From Pseudomonas vancouverensis (GTDB lineage: Bacteria; Pseudomonadota; Gammaproteobacteria; Pseudomonadales; Pseudomonadaceae): a stretch of DNA of 64,000 bases. The position numbers and the translations under genes were made by a program. Position 1 is the stretch's first letter; the number at the start of each line of letters is the position of its first letter. The stretch lies in assembly GCF_004348895.1 (NCBI RefSeq), contig NZ_RRZK01000019.1, positions 124,001 to 188,000 of the forward strand, read 5' to 3'. This document shows positions 28,148 through 36,244 of this stretch, in pieces. The notes below the pieces were generated by a model. The model saw nothing but the letters and a program-made list of their open reading frames with translations. It had not been told where the DNA came from and ran no database searches.

Positions 28148-29545
28148 TTATTCGTCGTCGTCGAAGTTGTAGCTGCCCGGCGCCAGGTTCTCGAATCGCG
28201 TGTACTTACCGATAAACGCCAGGCGGATAAAGCCGATCGGCCCGTTCCGCTGCTTGCCGATAATGATTTCGGCAATGCCCTTGTGCTCGGTTTCCGGGTG
28301 ATACACCTCGTCGCGATACACGAACATGATCACGTCGGCGTCCTGCTCGATGGCTCCGGATTCACGCAAGTCGGAGTTCACCGGGCGCTTGTTCGGCCGT
28401 TGTTCCAGGGAACGGTTGAGCTGCGAGAGCGCCACCACCGGGCAGTTGAATTCTTTGGCCAGCGCTTTCAGGGATCGGGAAATCTCGGAAATCTCGTTGG
28501 TCCGGTTATCGCCGCTGGAGCCCGGGATCTGCATCAGTTGCAGGTAGTCGATCATGATCAGGCCGACATCGCCGTGTTCGCGCACCAGACGTCGGGTCCG
28601 TGCGCGCATTTCCGACGGACTGATGCCCGCGGTATCGTCGATGAATAGCTTGCGGTCGTTGAGCAGGTTGACCGCCGAGGTCAGGCGCGGCCAATCGTCG
28701 TCTTCCAGCTGACCGGAACGCACCTTGGTCTGGTCGATCCGCCCCAGGGACGAGAGCATACGCATGATCAGCGATTCACCTGGCATCTCGAGGGAGTAAA
28801 CCAGCACCGCCTTTTCGCTACGCAGCACGGCGTTTTCCACCAGGTTCATCGCAAAGGTGGTTTTACCCATGGACGGACGGCCGGCGACGATGATCAGGTC
28901 GGCCGGCTGCAGGCCGCTGGTCTTCTCGTCGAGGTCGGTGTAGCCGGTGGACAGGCCGGTGATCGCGTTGTCGGTGTTGAACAGCGTGTCGATACGGTCG
29001 ATGGCTTTGGTCAGCAGTTCGTTTACACCCACCGGGCCGCCGGTTTTTGGCCGGGCCTCGGCGATCTGGAAGATCTGCCGTTCAGCTTCATCGAGGATTT
29101 CTTCGGCCGTGCGCCCTTCTGGATTGAAGGCGCTGTCGGCGATTTCGGTGCTGATGCCGATCAGCTGGCGCAAGGTCGCGCGCTGGCGAACGATCTGCGC
29201 ATAGGCCTTGATGTTGGCGACCGACGGCGTGTTTTTCGCCAGTTCACCGAGGTAACCGAGGCCGCCGACCTGTGAAGTCTGACCTTCCTTGTCCAGTTGC
29301 TCGGACAGGGTCACGACGTCGATCGGCATGTTCTGATCGGCCAGTTTGGCGATCGCACGGAAAATCAGGCGGTGGTCATGCCGGTAGAAATCGCCGTCGG
29401 AGACTTGATCGAGCACGCGTTCCCAGGCGTTGTTGTCCAGCATCAGACCACCGAGTACTGCCTGTTCGGCTTCGATGGAATGCGGCGGCACCTTCAGCGC
29501 GGCGGTTTGCAGATCGTATTGCTCGGGAGCGGAAATTTCGTTCAT
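28148..29545 (-). CDS. dnaB: Replicative DNA helicase DnaB
   Basis: A 465-residue hexameric helicase that drives replication forks 5' to 3' on the lagging-strand template. The N-terminal primase-interacting domain is residues 10-115 (PPHSIEAEQAVLGGLMLDN). The RecA-like C-terminal domain has Walker A GRPSMGKTT, Walker B VGLIMIDYLQLM, the arginine-finger region and the terminal FRLAF-like block IGFIRLAFIGKYTRFENL. No intein is present. A GTG 2 codons upstream is in frame, but MNEISAPEQYD is the likely start. It follows rplI, after a terminator that may give only partial stop. Confidence 0.97.
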   Translation of the reverse strand: MNEISAPEQYDLQTAALKVPPHSIEAEQAVLGGLMLDNNAWERVLDQVSDGDFYRHDHRLIFRAIAKLADQNMPIDVVTLSEQLDKEGQTSQVGGLGYLGELAKNTPSVANIKAYAQIVRQRATLRQLIGISTEIADSAFNPEGRTAEEILDEAERQIFQIAEARPKTGGPVGVNELLTKAIDRIDTLFNTDNAITGLSTGYTDLDEKTSGLQPADLIIVAGRPSMGKTTFAMNLVENAVLRSEKAVLVYSLEMPGESLIMRMLSSLGRIDQTKVRSGQLEDDDWPRLTSAVNLLNDRKLFIDDTAGISPSEMRARTRRLVREHGDVGLIMIDYLQLMQIPGSSGDNRTNEISEISRSLKALAKEFNCPVVALSQLNRSLEQRPNKRPVNSDLRESGAIEQDADVIMFVYRDEVYHPETEHKGIAEIIIGKQRNGPIGFIRLAFIGKYTRFENLAPGSYNFDDDE

Positions 29546-29592
29546 GGCCACTTGAAATCAGAATGGAAAAACCGGGATGCCAGAAAGACAAA

Positions 29593-29621
29593 GGGCACGA
29601 CCTGTAAACAGGATCGTGCCC
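29593..29621 (-). terminator. Terminator after rplI
   Basis: Arms GGGCACGA and TCGTGCCC enclose an inner stem CCTG-TAAA-CAGG with a single bulged base. On the minus strand this is followed by TTTGTCTTTCT, between rplI and dnaB. Confidence 0.85.
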
Positions 29622-29666
29622 GATGTTACCGGCAAGCACCCGAGGGTGCCAGCCGACAAGTGCTGC

Positions 29667-30113
29667 TTAAGCTGCTACCACGACAACGCGTACGGTGGCT
29701 TCAACTTCGGCGTGCAGGTGCACGGCTACGTCGAATTCACCTACGTTACGGATAGTGCCGTTCGGCAGACGAACTTCGCTCTTCTGCACTTCAACGCCGG
29801 AGGCGGTCAGTGCGTCAGCGATGTCGTGAGTACCGATCGAACCGAACAGCTTGCCTTCGTCGCCAGCGGTGGCAGTGATGGTCACTTCCAGCTCGGCCAG
29901 TTGGGCAGCGCGGCTTTCAGCCGATGCTTTGCGATCTGCTGCAGCTTTTTCCAGCTCAGCGCGACGCTCTTCGAACGCAGCCAGGTTGGCTGGGGTCGCA
30001 GCGGTAGCTTTGCCGTAAGGCAGCAGGTAGTTACGACCGTAACCAGCCTTAACGTTCACTTTGTCACCCAGGTTGCCCAGGTTGGTGACTTTTTCCAGAA
30101 GGATCAGTTGCAT
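29667..30113 (-). CDS. rplI: 50S ribosomal protein L9
   Basis: A 148-residue L9, beginning [20 protein letters not shown] and continuing with the canonical N-domain [13 protein letters not shown], the long connecting helix ([20 protein letters not shown]) and the C-domain. L9 bridges the L1 stalk base of the 50S subunit and affects reading-frame maintenance. An AAGAGGATTTTC ribosome region precedes the ATG. It is the last ribosomal gene of the rpsF-rpsR-DUF2232-rplI unit. Confidence 0.98.
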   Translation of the reverse strand: MQLILLEKVTNLGNLGDKVNVKAGYGRNYLLPYGKATAATPANLAAFEERRAELEKAAADRKASAESRAAQLAELEVTITATAGDEGKLFGSIGTHDIADALTASGVEVQKSEVRLPNGTIRNVGEFDVAVHLHAEVEATVRVVVVAA

Positions 30114-30132
30114 GTGAAAATCCTCTTAACTT

Positions 30133-31026
30133 TTAACCTTCACCGTTCGCGTTATCGGCGTCTTTCGGCGCCAGACGACCGCGAAAATCAATCAGGCTGT
30201 CGACGATGGCCAGGACCACCAGCAACGGATAGATCAGCTGCATGAACAGCAACAGCGTGACGTACAACCCCACCAGCCAGAATTTGGCCAGTCGCTTTTG
30301 CGCCACCAGCCCGTGAATCAGGGCCAGCCCGGCGAACACCAGCGGTACGCTGCACAACGGCGTCAACATGGCCATCTGCGGACCGATGTTCGGCCCCAGA
30401 AGCATGCACGCCAGCAGCAACATCGCCGGCAACAGCGGGAAGCGGATGGCGCGAAACTCGCGACCAAAACCGCCCGGGTTGTACAACAACGCCTGCCAGT
30501 AGCGCCCGACAAGCAGGCTCAGCAAGCTGACGATTTGCAACAATGCCGCTATAAGGCCGGTCAGGACCGGTGCAATCAGGGACGCAAAATGCGCTTGTTC
30601 ATCTACCGACAACTTCTGGTAGACATCACCGAGCAGCGACGGCATGACCTTGATCAACGCCTGCGCCAGCATCTCGATCTGGGGTGCAAAAGCCATCCCC
30701 AGCACCACTGAAAACACCACTCCCATCGCTATGCTGACCAGCAGCACGCGGTTCCAGGACTCGCTTGCGCGCAAAACCAACGCAAGGCTCGCAGACCCCA
30801 GCAGCACCAGAAGTGCCCGTGGGTCGTCGGAGTAAAGCCACCAGATCAACGCCGGCAGCAGTCCCAGAGCAAGAACGCCCAGGGCGTCCTTCAATCCGCG
30901 CCGCAGGAGCACGAGGCATCCGGCGGCAGCACCCAACCAATACAACAACGGCAACGCCGCGCATCCAGCCACTACCAGAGTGGCCTGCATACGGCCGCGC
31001 ATGATGAACTCAGCTATGGCCCGCAT
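30133..31026 (-). CDS. DUF2232-type multi-pass membrane protein
   Basis: A 297-residue, strongly hydrophobic protein with about eight membrane helices, for example LVVAGCAALPLLYWLGAAAG near the start. It matches the DUF2232 (YybS-like) description in length and hydrophobic pattern. Function unknown. It lies between rpsR and rplI, where E. coli has no gene (its extra gene priB lies between rpsF and rpsR), and in pseudomonads this location is constant as far as I recall. The short spacing on both sides (19 and 36 bases) points to co-transcription with ribosomal genes. The domain call is from memory and could be wrong. Confidence 0.7.
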   Translation of the reverse strand: MRAIAEFIMRGRMQATLVVAGCAALPLLYWLGAAAGCLVLLRRGLKDALGVLALGLLPALIWWLYSDDPRALLVLLGSASLALVLRASESWNRVLLVSIAMGVVFSVVLGMAFAPQIEMLAQALIKVMPSLLGDVYQKLSVDEQAHFASLIAPVLTGLIAALLQIVSLLSLLVGRYWQALLYNPGGFGREFRAIRFPLLPAMLLLACMLLGPNIGPQMAMLTPLCSVPLVFAGLALIHGLVAQKRLAKFWLVGLYVTLLLFMQLIYPLLVVLAIVDSLIDFRGRLAPKDADNANGEG

Positions 31027-31062
31027 GCATTCAATCCTTTGCTACGTGTCGACTGCCCGGTC

Positions 31063-31293
31063 TCAGCGGCCGTGGCTGTCGGTGTAGGCCAGCAGGGCCA
31101 GGAAGCGGGCGCGCTTGATAGCGGTGGCCAGCTGACGCTGATAACGAGCTTTGGTACCGGTGATGCGGCTTGGAACGATTTTGCCGGTCTCGGATACGTA
31201 GGCTTTCAGAGTGTTGAGATCTTTGTAATCGATCTCTTTCACGTCTTCAGCGGTGAAGCGGCAGAATTTACGACGACGGAAGAAACGTGCCAT
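31063..31293 (-). CDS. rpsR: 30S ribosomal protein S18
   Basis: A 76-residue S18, beginning [20 protein letters not shown] and containing [20 protein letters not shown] and the conserved [20 protein letters not shown]. It binds S6 on the 30S platform. AAGGAG precedes the ATG. It follows rpsF after 28 bases. Confidence 0.99.
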
Positions 31294-31321
31294 TTGATAG
31301 GCTCCTTAAAAGGTCCGTGGA

Positions 31322-31744
31322 TTACTCGTCAGCGTTATCGCTGTTGTCGCTGTCATCACTGTCAGCGCTTTCAACGCCTTCGTGCTCAGGACGGTCGCGA
31401 CGCTCACGGCGCTCACTGCGGTTTTCTTCAGCCTTGAGCATCTCGGATTGGCCGGTAACGGCTTCTTCGCGACGGATGACCAGGTTACGGATCACTGCAT
31501 CGTTGTAGCGGAAGTTGTCTTCCAGCTCGGCCAGGGCCTTGCCAGTGCACTCAACGTTCAGCATCACGTAGTGAGCCTTGTGAACATTGTTGATTGCGTA
31601 GGCCAGTTGACGACGGCCCCAATCTTCCAGACGGTGGATTTTGCCGCCGTCTTCTTCGATCAGCTTGGTGTAACGCTCAACCATGCCGCCGACTTGCTCG
31701 CTTTGATCCGGGTGGACCAAAAAGATGATTTCGTAATGACGCAT
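31322..31744 (-). CDS. rpsF: 30S ribosomal protein S6 with acidic C-terminal tail
   Basis: A 140-residue S6, partner of S18. Residues 1-100 are the usual ferredoxin-like fold ([35 protein letters not shown]). The rest is a charged tail, first Arg/Glu-rich ([16 protein letters not shown]), then Asp/Ser/Asn-rich and built of small repeats ([13 protein letters not shown]). S6 tails in Pseudomonas can receive extra glutamates from RimK; this one ends in Asp-Glu. GTAAGGAGC precedes the ATG. It heads the operon, and the 307 bases upstream should contain its promoter. Confidence 0.98.
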   Translation of the reverse strand: MRHYEIIFLVHPDQSEQVGGMVERYTKLIEEDGGKIHRLEDWGRRQLAYAINNVHKAHYVMLNVECTGKALAELEDNFRYNDAVIRNLVIRREEAVTGQSEMLKAEENRSERRERRDRPEHEGVESADSDDSDNSDNADE

Positions 31745-32051
31745 GAATGCTCCTTACGGGTTGTAGCCTGCCGCTCAAAAGCGGTCAGACAAGGAGTGAA
31801 TGACACTTATGGACTTGCGGACGCTAGACACATGGGTGCCTGCCATCACAGCAAGGGGCGCAATTGTAGAGAAGGGACAGGAGAGGCGCAAGGTAATTGG
31901 TGATTATTTGAACAACCATCAATTCACGCCACACCACAAAACACTGTGGGAGCGAGCTTGCTCGCGATGAGGGCGCAACATTCGACATTGATGCTGAATG
32001 TTACCCCGTCTTCGCTAACAACCCAGCTCCCACATTTGCTTCGCGTACGGC
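31745..32051. other. Intergenic region between rpsF and rlmB, with one REP
   Basis: The stretch is the presumed promoter and leader region of rpsF plus the 3' end of rlmB (both minus strand). A REP core lies at 31946-31968, and a degenerate partner (GCTCCCACATTTGCTTCGCG) starts near 32028. I could not place a convincing sigma-70 promoter, and no gene is seen. A leader structure binding S6:S18, known in other bacteria, is possible but was not identified. Confidence 0.5.
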
Positions 32052-32819
32052 TTAGGCTTTTTTGGCAGCAGCCTTCGCTTTGACGCTACGCTGACGCTGC
32101 GCCTCGAACAGGCATACGCCCGTCGCCACGGAAACGTTCAGGCTGCTGACACTACCGGCCATCGGCAGGTTGACCAGGTAATCGCAGTGCTCACGGGTCA
32201 GGCGACGCATGCCCTTGCCTTCGGCACCCATGATCAGGATGGTCGGACCGGTCAGGTCCTGGTCGTACAGGCTGACTTCCGCCTCACCCGCCGTACCGAC
32301 AACCCACAAGCCACGCTGCTGGAGTTTTTCCAGGGTGCGCGCCAGGTTGGTCACGGCAACCAGCGGAATCACTTCGGCGGCACCGCAGGCGATTTTTCGT
32401 ACGACCGGCGTCAGCGTTGCCGATTTGTCCTTGGGCACGATCACCGCCAGCGCACCCGCCGCATCGGCGGAGCGCAGGCAGGCGCCGAGGTTGTGCGGAT
32501 CGGTCACGCCGTCGAGCACCAGCAACAAAGGCGCACCTTCGGTACGATCGAGCAGCTCGTCGAGCATCGCCTCGCCCCAGACCTGGCTCGGACTCACGTC
32601 CGCGACCACGCCCTGGTGCACACCTTCAACCCAGGCGTCCATTTCGCGACGCTCGGCCTGACCCACCTGAACACGGTTCTCGTTGGCCAGCTCGATCAGG
32701 GTCTGCACCCGCGGATCATTACGGCCTTCGGCCAACCAGATCTGCTTGACGCGTTTAGGGTGGTGACGCAGCAACGCCTCTACAGCGTGTACGCCGTAGA
32801 TCTTTTCCAACTGACTCAT
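32052..32819 (-). CDS. rlmB: 23S rRNA (guanosine-2'-O-)-methyltransferase RlmB
   Basis: A 255-residue SPOUT methyltransferase that methylates the 2'-OH of G2251 in 23S rRNA. The N-terminal substrate-binding domain begins LEKIYGVHAVEALLRHHPKRV. The knotted C-terminal domain shows LDGVTDPHNLGACLRSADAAG, LIMGAEGKGMRRLTREHCD and the trefoil-knot motif PMAGSVSSLNVSVATG. The ATG overlaps the rnr stop by 4 bases, so rnr and rlmB are translationally coupled, the usual order in gamma-proteobacteria. Confidence 0.97.
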   Translation of the reverse strand: MSQLEKIYGVHAVEALLRHHPKRVKQIWLAEGRNDPRVQTLIELANENRVQVGQAERREMDAWVEGVHQGVVADVSPSQVWGEAMLDELLDRTEGAPLLLVLDGVTDPHNLGACLRSADAAGALAVIVPKDKSATLTPVVRKIACGAAEVIPLVAVTNLARTLEKLQQRGLWVVGTAGEAEVSLYDQDLTGPTILIMGAEGKGMRRLTREHCDYLVNLPMAGSVSSLNVSVATGVCLFEAQRQRSVKAKAAAKKA

Positions 32820-35452
32820 GGTTTGGCCTTAGGTTTACGCGCCCCGCCGCTTTTCGCGGCCGGAGCGGAGCCCGCTTTTGGCGGACCCTTACGGTGTTTG
32901 CTCGGTTTGGCAGGTTTGCCGCCGACAGCCTTGTCAGGCGCCGACCGACTGGTCTTTCCCCCAGACGCCGCTTTACCACCGCTTTTCGCACCGGCCAGCA
33001 ACGCCTGTTTCATTTCACGACTTTTGCGCACTTCAGCGTTTTTCGCCGCAGCATCGCTTGGACGATAGGCTTCTACAGCAGCAGCCTTCTCCTTGGCAGG
33101 ACGACGACCGGTTTTCGCCGGAGCCGGCTCTGCTTCAACCTTGGCGACAGGCGCCTTGGTGTCGGCACCGCGCTTCTTGCGGCCGATCGGCGCACTGATG
33201 GTTTTTTCCGCCATCTCGAAGTCGATTTTGCGCTCATCAAGGTCGACGCGCATGACGCGCACTTCCACGGTGTCGCCCAGACGGAAGCTGCGACCGGTGC
33301 GCTCACCGGCGAGGCGGTGGTGCACAGGGTCAAAGTGGTAGTAGTCACCCGGCAGCGCGGTGACGTGCACCAGGCCTTCGACGTAGATATCGGTCAGCTC
33401 GACGAACAGGCCAAAACCGGTTACGGCGGTGATCACACCCGGGAAGGATTCGCCCACGCGGTCTTTCATGAACTCGCACTTGAGCCAGTTCACCACGTCG
33501 CGAGTCGCTTCGTCGGCACGGCGCTCGCTCATCGAGCACTGCTCGCCGAGTTGCTCCAGGGCCGCTTCGTCGTACGGGTAGATGCGCGCCTTCGGAATGG
33601 TCATCGCCCCGGCACGGCGAACGTGCGGGGTGTCCTGCTTCGAATGGATCACGCTGCGAATCGCCCGGTGCGTGAGCAAGTCCGGGTAGCGGCGAATCGG
33701 CGAAGTGAAGTGGGTATAGGCTTCGTAATTCAGGCCGAAGTGGCCCTGGTTGTCAGCGCTGTACACCGCCTGGCTCAGCGAGCGCAGCATCACGGTCTGG
33801 ATCAGGTGGAAATCCGGACGATCCTTGATACCGGCGAGCAACGCCTGGTAATCCTTCGGCGACGGGCCGTCCTTGCCTTTGTGCAGGGACAGGCCGAGCT
33901 CACCGAGGAAAGCGCGCAGCTTTTCCAGACGCTCCGGTGGCGGACCATCGTGAACGCGATACAGCGCAGGAATCTCGTGTTTTTTCAGGAATTCAGCCGT
34001 GGCCACGTTGGCCGCCAGCATGCATTCCTCGATCAGCTTGTGCGCATCGTTACGCACGGTCGGGCGGATTTCGGCGATCTTGCGCTCGGAACCGAAGATG
34101 ATCCGGGTTTCCTGGGTTTCGAAATCGATCGCGCCACGCACGTGACGAGCGGCCAGCAACACCTTGTACAGCGAATACAGCTGCTTGAGGTGCGGGACGA
34201 CGTCGGTGTACTCGCCACGCAACTTGCGCGCTTCGGTGGCTTTCGGCGTTTCGAGCATGGCGCTGACCTTGTTGTAGGTCAGGCGTGCATGGGAGTGAAT
34301 CACCGCTTCGTAGAAGCAGTAGTCGGTCATTTCGCCGGACTTGGAGATGGTCATCTCGCAAACCATGGCCAGACGATCGACCTGCGGGTTCAGCGAGCAC
34401 AGGCCGTTCGACAACTGCTCGGGCAGCATCGGAATCACGCGCTCGGGGAAATACACCGAGTTGCCGCGCACCTGGGCTTCGGCATCCAGTGCCGAGCCGA
34501 GTTTCACGTAGCTGGAAACGTCGGCAATCGCCACGTACAACTTCCAGCCGCCGGAGAACAGGCGCAGCTTGCCCGGACGGGCTTCGCAGTAAACGGCGTC
34601 ATCGAAGTCGCGGGCATCTTCGCCGTCGATGGTGACGAACGGCAGATGGCGCAGGTCGATGCGCTTCTCTTTGTCCTTCTCTTCGACTTCCGGCTTGAGC
34701 TTGGCGGCCTCCTTGAGCACGGCCTCAGGCCAGACATGGGGAATGTCGTAGGTGCGCAGGGCAACATCGATTTCCATCCCCGGCGCCATGTAGTTGCCCA
34801 CGATCTCGACCACGTCGCCTTGCGGCTGGAAGCGTGGCGTCGGCCAGTGAGTAATCTTCACTTCGACGAACTGACCGATCTGCGCATTGGCATTACGGCC
34901 CGGGGTGACCAGCACTTCCTGCTGGATCTTCGGGTTGTCGGCAACGACGAAACCGATACCACCCTCTTCGAAGTAGCGACCGACGATGCTCTCGTGAGCA
35001 CGGGACACCACTTCGACGATCACGCCTTCACGGCGACCACGACGGTCCAGACCGGAAACCCGCGCCAGCGCGCGGTCGCCGTCAAACACCAGGCGCATTT
35101 GCGCCGGGCTCATGAACAGGTCATCACTGCCGTCATCCGGCACCAGGAAACCGAAACCGTCACGGTGACCGCTGATACGACCGAGGATCAGGTCAAGCTT
35201 GTCCACCGGCGCATAAGTGCCGCGACGGGTATAGATGAGTTGAGCATCGCGCTCCATGGCGCGCAGGCGGCGGCGCAGGGCTTCGATCTGGTCTTCCGTG
35301 GTCAGACCAAACTCTTCGACCAACTGCTCGCGGTTAGCAGGCGAACCCCGATCAGCAAGGTGCTGAAGGATCAGTTCGCGGCTAGGAATAGGGTTTTCAT
35401 ATTTTTCCGCTTCACGAGCGGCCTCGGGATCGAGGGACTGCCAATCGGCCAT
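32816..35452 (-). CDS. rnr: Ribonuclease R
   Basis: An 878-residue 3'-5' exoribonuclease that degrades structured RNA and takes part in rRNA quality control. From the N-terminus come an HTH domain, cold-shock domains (GHRDGFGFLVPDDGSDDLFM), the RNB catalytic domain with clustered aspartates in TIDGEDARDFDDAVYCE, and an S1 domain (FPGVITAVTGFGLFVELTD). After about residue 745 comes a 130-residue Lys/Ala/Gly-rich tail that is probably disordered, as in other RNase R proteins but long. It is the first gene of rnr-rlmB, starting 224 bases upstream of the first tRNA on the other strand. Confidence 0.97.
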   Translation of the reverse strand: MADWQSLDPEAAREAEKYENPIPSRELILQHLADRGSPANREQLVEEFGLTTEDQIEALRRRLRAMERDAQLIYTRRGTYAPVDKLDLILGRISGHRDGFGFLVPDDGSDDLFMSPAQMRLVFDGDRALARVSGLDRRGRREGVIVEVVSRAHESIVGRYFEEGGIGFVVADNPKIQQEVLVTPGRNANAQIGQFVEVKITHWPTPRFQPQGDVVEIVGNYMAPGMEIDVALRTYDIPHVWPEAVLKEAAKLKPEVEEKDKEKRIDLRHLPFVTIDGEDARDFDDAVYCEARPGKLRLFSGGWKLYVAIADVSSYVKLGSALDAEAQVRGNSVYFPERVIPMLPEQLSNGLCSLNPQVDRLAMVCEMTISKSGEMTDYCFYEAVIHSHARLTYNKVSAMLETPKATEARKLRGEYTDVVPHLKQLYSLYKVLLAARHVRGAIDFETQETRIIFGSERKIAEIRPTVRNDAHKLIEECMLAANVATAEFLKKHEIPALYRVHDGPPPERLEKLRAFLGELGLSLHKGKDGPSPKDYQALLAGIKDRPDFHLIQTVMLRSLSQAVYSADNQGHFGLNYEAYTHFTSPIRRYPDLLTHRAIRSVIHSKQDTPHVRRAGAMTIPKARIYPYDEAALEQLGEQCSMSERRADEATRDVVNWLKCEFMKDRVGESFPGVITAVTGFGLFVELTDIYVEGLVHVTALPGDYYHFDPVHHRLAGERTGRSFRLGDTVEVRVMRVDLDERKIDFEMAEKTISAPIGRKKRGADTKAPVAKVEAEPAPAKTGRRPAKEKAAAVEAYRPSDAAAKNAEVRKSREMKQALLAGAKSGGKAASGGKTSRSAPDKAVGGKPAKPSKHRKGPPKAGSAPAAKSGGARKPKAKP

Positions 35453-35613
35453 TAGAGAGTTTTCACCTTGTCTATATGCGGGTTAGTTTGGCATAGGCGT
35501 AATGAAACGGGAAATTTCAGGCTAAGACGACCCATCTGAAGCCCTTTATCGACATCGCAAAGCCCATTTGAAGACCGCTGGCGAAATTTTCCAGGTTTTT
35601 TTGATTCCGGGGG

Positions 35614-35642
35614 TTTACAGTTAAAAAGACGCTCCGTATAGT
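35614..35642 (+). promoter_or_regulatory. Promoter of the first tRNA-Leu
   Basis: TTTACA at 35614-35619 and TATAGT at 35637-35642 are spaced by exactly 17 bases, followed by GCGCGCC, resembling a GC-rich discriminator of stringently controlled stable-RNA promoters. It starts 63 bases before the tRNA. Confidence 0.85.
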
Positions 35643-35676
35643 GCGCGCCATCGACGACGGAGACGTTGCCGATACT

Positions 35677-35763
35677 GCCCAGATGGTGAAATTGGTAGAC
35701 ACGCCAGCTTCAGGTGCTGGTGGCCTTACGGCCGTGGAAGTTCGAGTCTTCTTCTGGGCACCA
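35677..35763 (+). tRNA. tRNA-Leu (anticodon CAG), copy 1
   Basis: An 87-base class II tRNA. The acceptor stem GCCCAGA pairs with TCTGGGC, the anticodon arm is CCAGC-TTCAGGT-GCTGG (anticodon CAG, reading CUG), and a long variable arm (TGGCCTTACGGCC) is followed by the T-arm GTTCGAGTC. ACCA is encoded. CUG is the chief leucine codon in these GC-rich genomes. Confidence 0.98.
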
Positions 35764-35802
35764 ATTTCGAGCTTGAGATTAGATCAATTTCAAGGCTCAC
35801 AC

Positions 35803-35827
35803 AAAAACCCGCGAAAGCGGGTTTTTT
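35803..35827 (+). terminator. Terminator after tRNA-Leu copy 1
   Basis: AAAACCCGC-GAAA-GCGGGTTTT followed by further T residues, 40 bases after the tRNA end. Confidence 0.92.
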
Positions 35828-35868
35828 GCATTCTGGGCTTCTGATTTATTAATTTTTAAAATCAGGGG

Positions 35869-35897
35869 TTTACAGATCAAAACGCGCTCCGTATAGT
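35869..35897 (+). promoter_or_regulatory. Promoter of the second tRNA-Leu
   Basis: TTTACA at 35869-35874 and TATAGT at 35892-35897, again with 17 bases between, followed by GCGCCA. The stretch CGCTCCGTATAGTGCGC is shared with the first tRNA promoter, showing a common origin. Confidence 0.85.
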
Positions 35898-35932
35898 GCG
35901 CCACATCAACAGCGGCAACGCTGAAGATGATT

Positions 35933-36019
35933 GCCCAGATGGTGAAATTGGTAGACACGCCAGCTTCAGGTGCTGGTGACCTTACGGTCGTGGAAGTTCG
36001 AGTCTTCTTCTGGGCACCA
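35933..36019 (+). tRNA. tRNA-Leu (anticodon CAG), copy 2
   Basis: An 87-base tRNA nearly identical to copy 1; the only differences are a compensating pair in the variable arm (GGCC...GGCC becomes GACC...GGTC), so the stem is kept. CCA is encoded. The two copies are 169 bases apart and each has its own promoter and terminator. Confidence 0.98.
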
Positions 36020-36023
36020 ATTC

Positions 36024-36079
36024 AAATTCAAGGTTACGACCTTGAATTTCACAGAAACCCGCGAAAGCGGGTTTTTGCG
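36024..36079 (+). terminator. Hairpin and terminator after tRNA-Leu copy 2
   Basis: First comes AATTCAAGGT-TACG-ACCTTGAATT (around 36026-36049), a perfect inverted repeat. Then AAACCCGC-GAAA-GCGGGTTTTT (36055-36076) matches the terminator of copy 1. Confidence 0.88.
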
Positions 36080-36187
36080 TTTCTGGCTTCCTGAAAATGT
36101 CACCACCCTTGCAGATGTCCTTTGTGGTGAGGGGATAGGCCAAACCACCATGTGGACTCTCTTTCCCCGTAGCGCGCATTTGAGAAA

Positions 36188-36206
36188 CAATATCGTTTAT
36201 CATTGT
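36188..36206. promoter_or_regulatory. Candidate Fur box upstream of the iron-binding protein gene
   Basis: Read on the minus strand, the core AATGATAAACGAT (36192-36204) matches the central 13 bases of the Fur consensus, AATGATAATCATT, at 10 positions. It lies about 40-55 bases before the ATG of a ferric-iron binding protein gene, where Fur repression would be expected. Confidence 0.55.
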
Positions 36207-36244
36207 TGCAAGTTTTTGCAATGCGACAGTGAGGAACCCTGCGA

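Noticed and set aside
32894..35455. An 853-codon frame antisense to rnr
   Set aside because: It mirrors the rnr frame on the other strand and has no recognisable domain; GC-rich third positions often leave such long antisense frames open.
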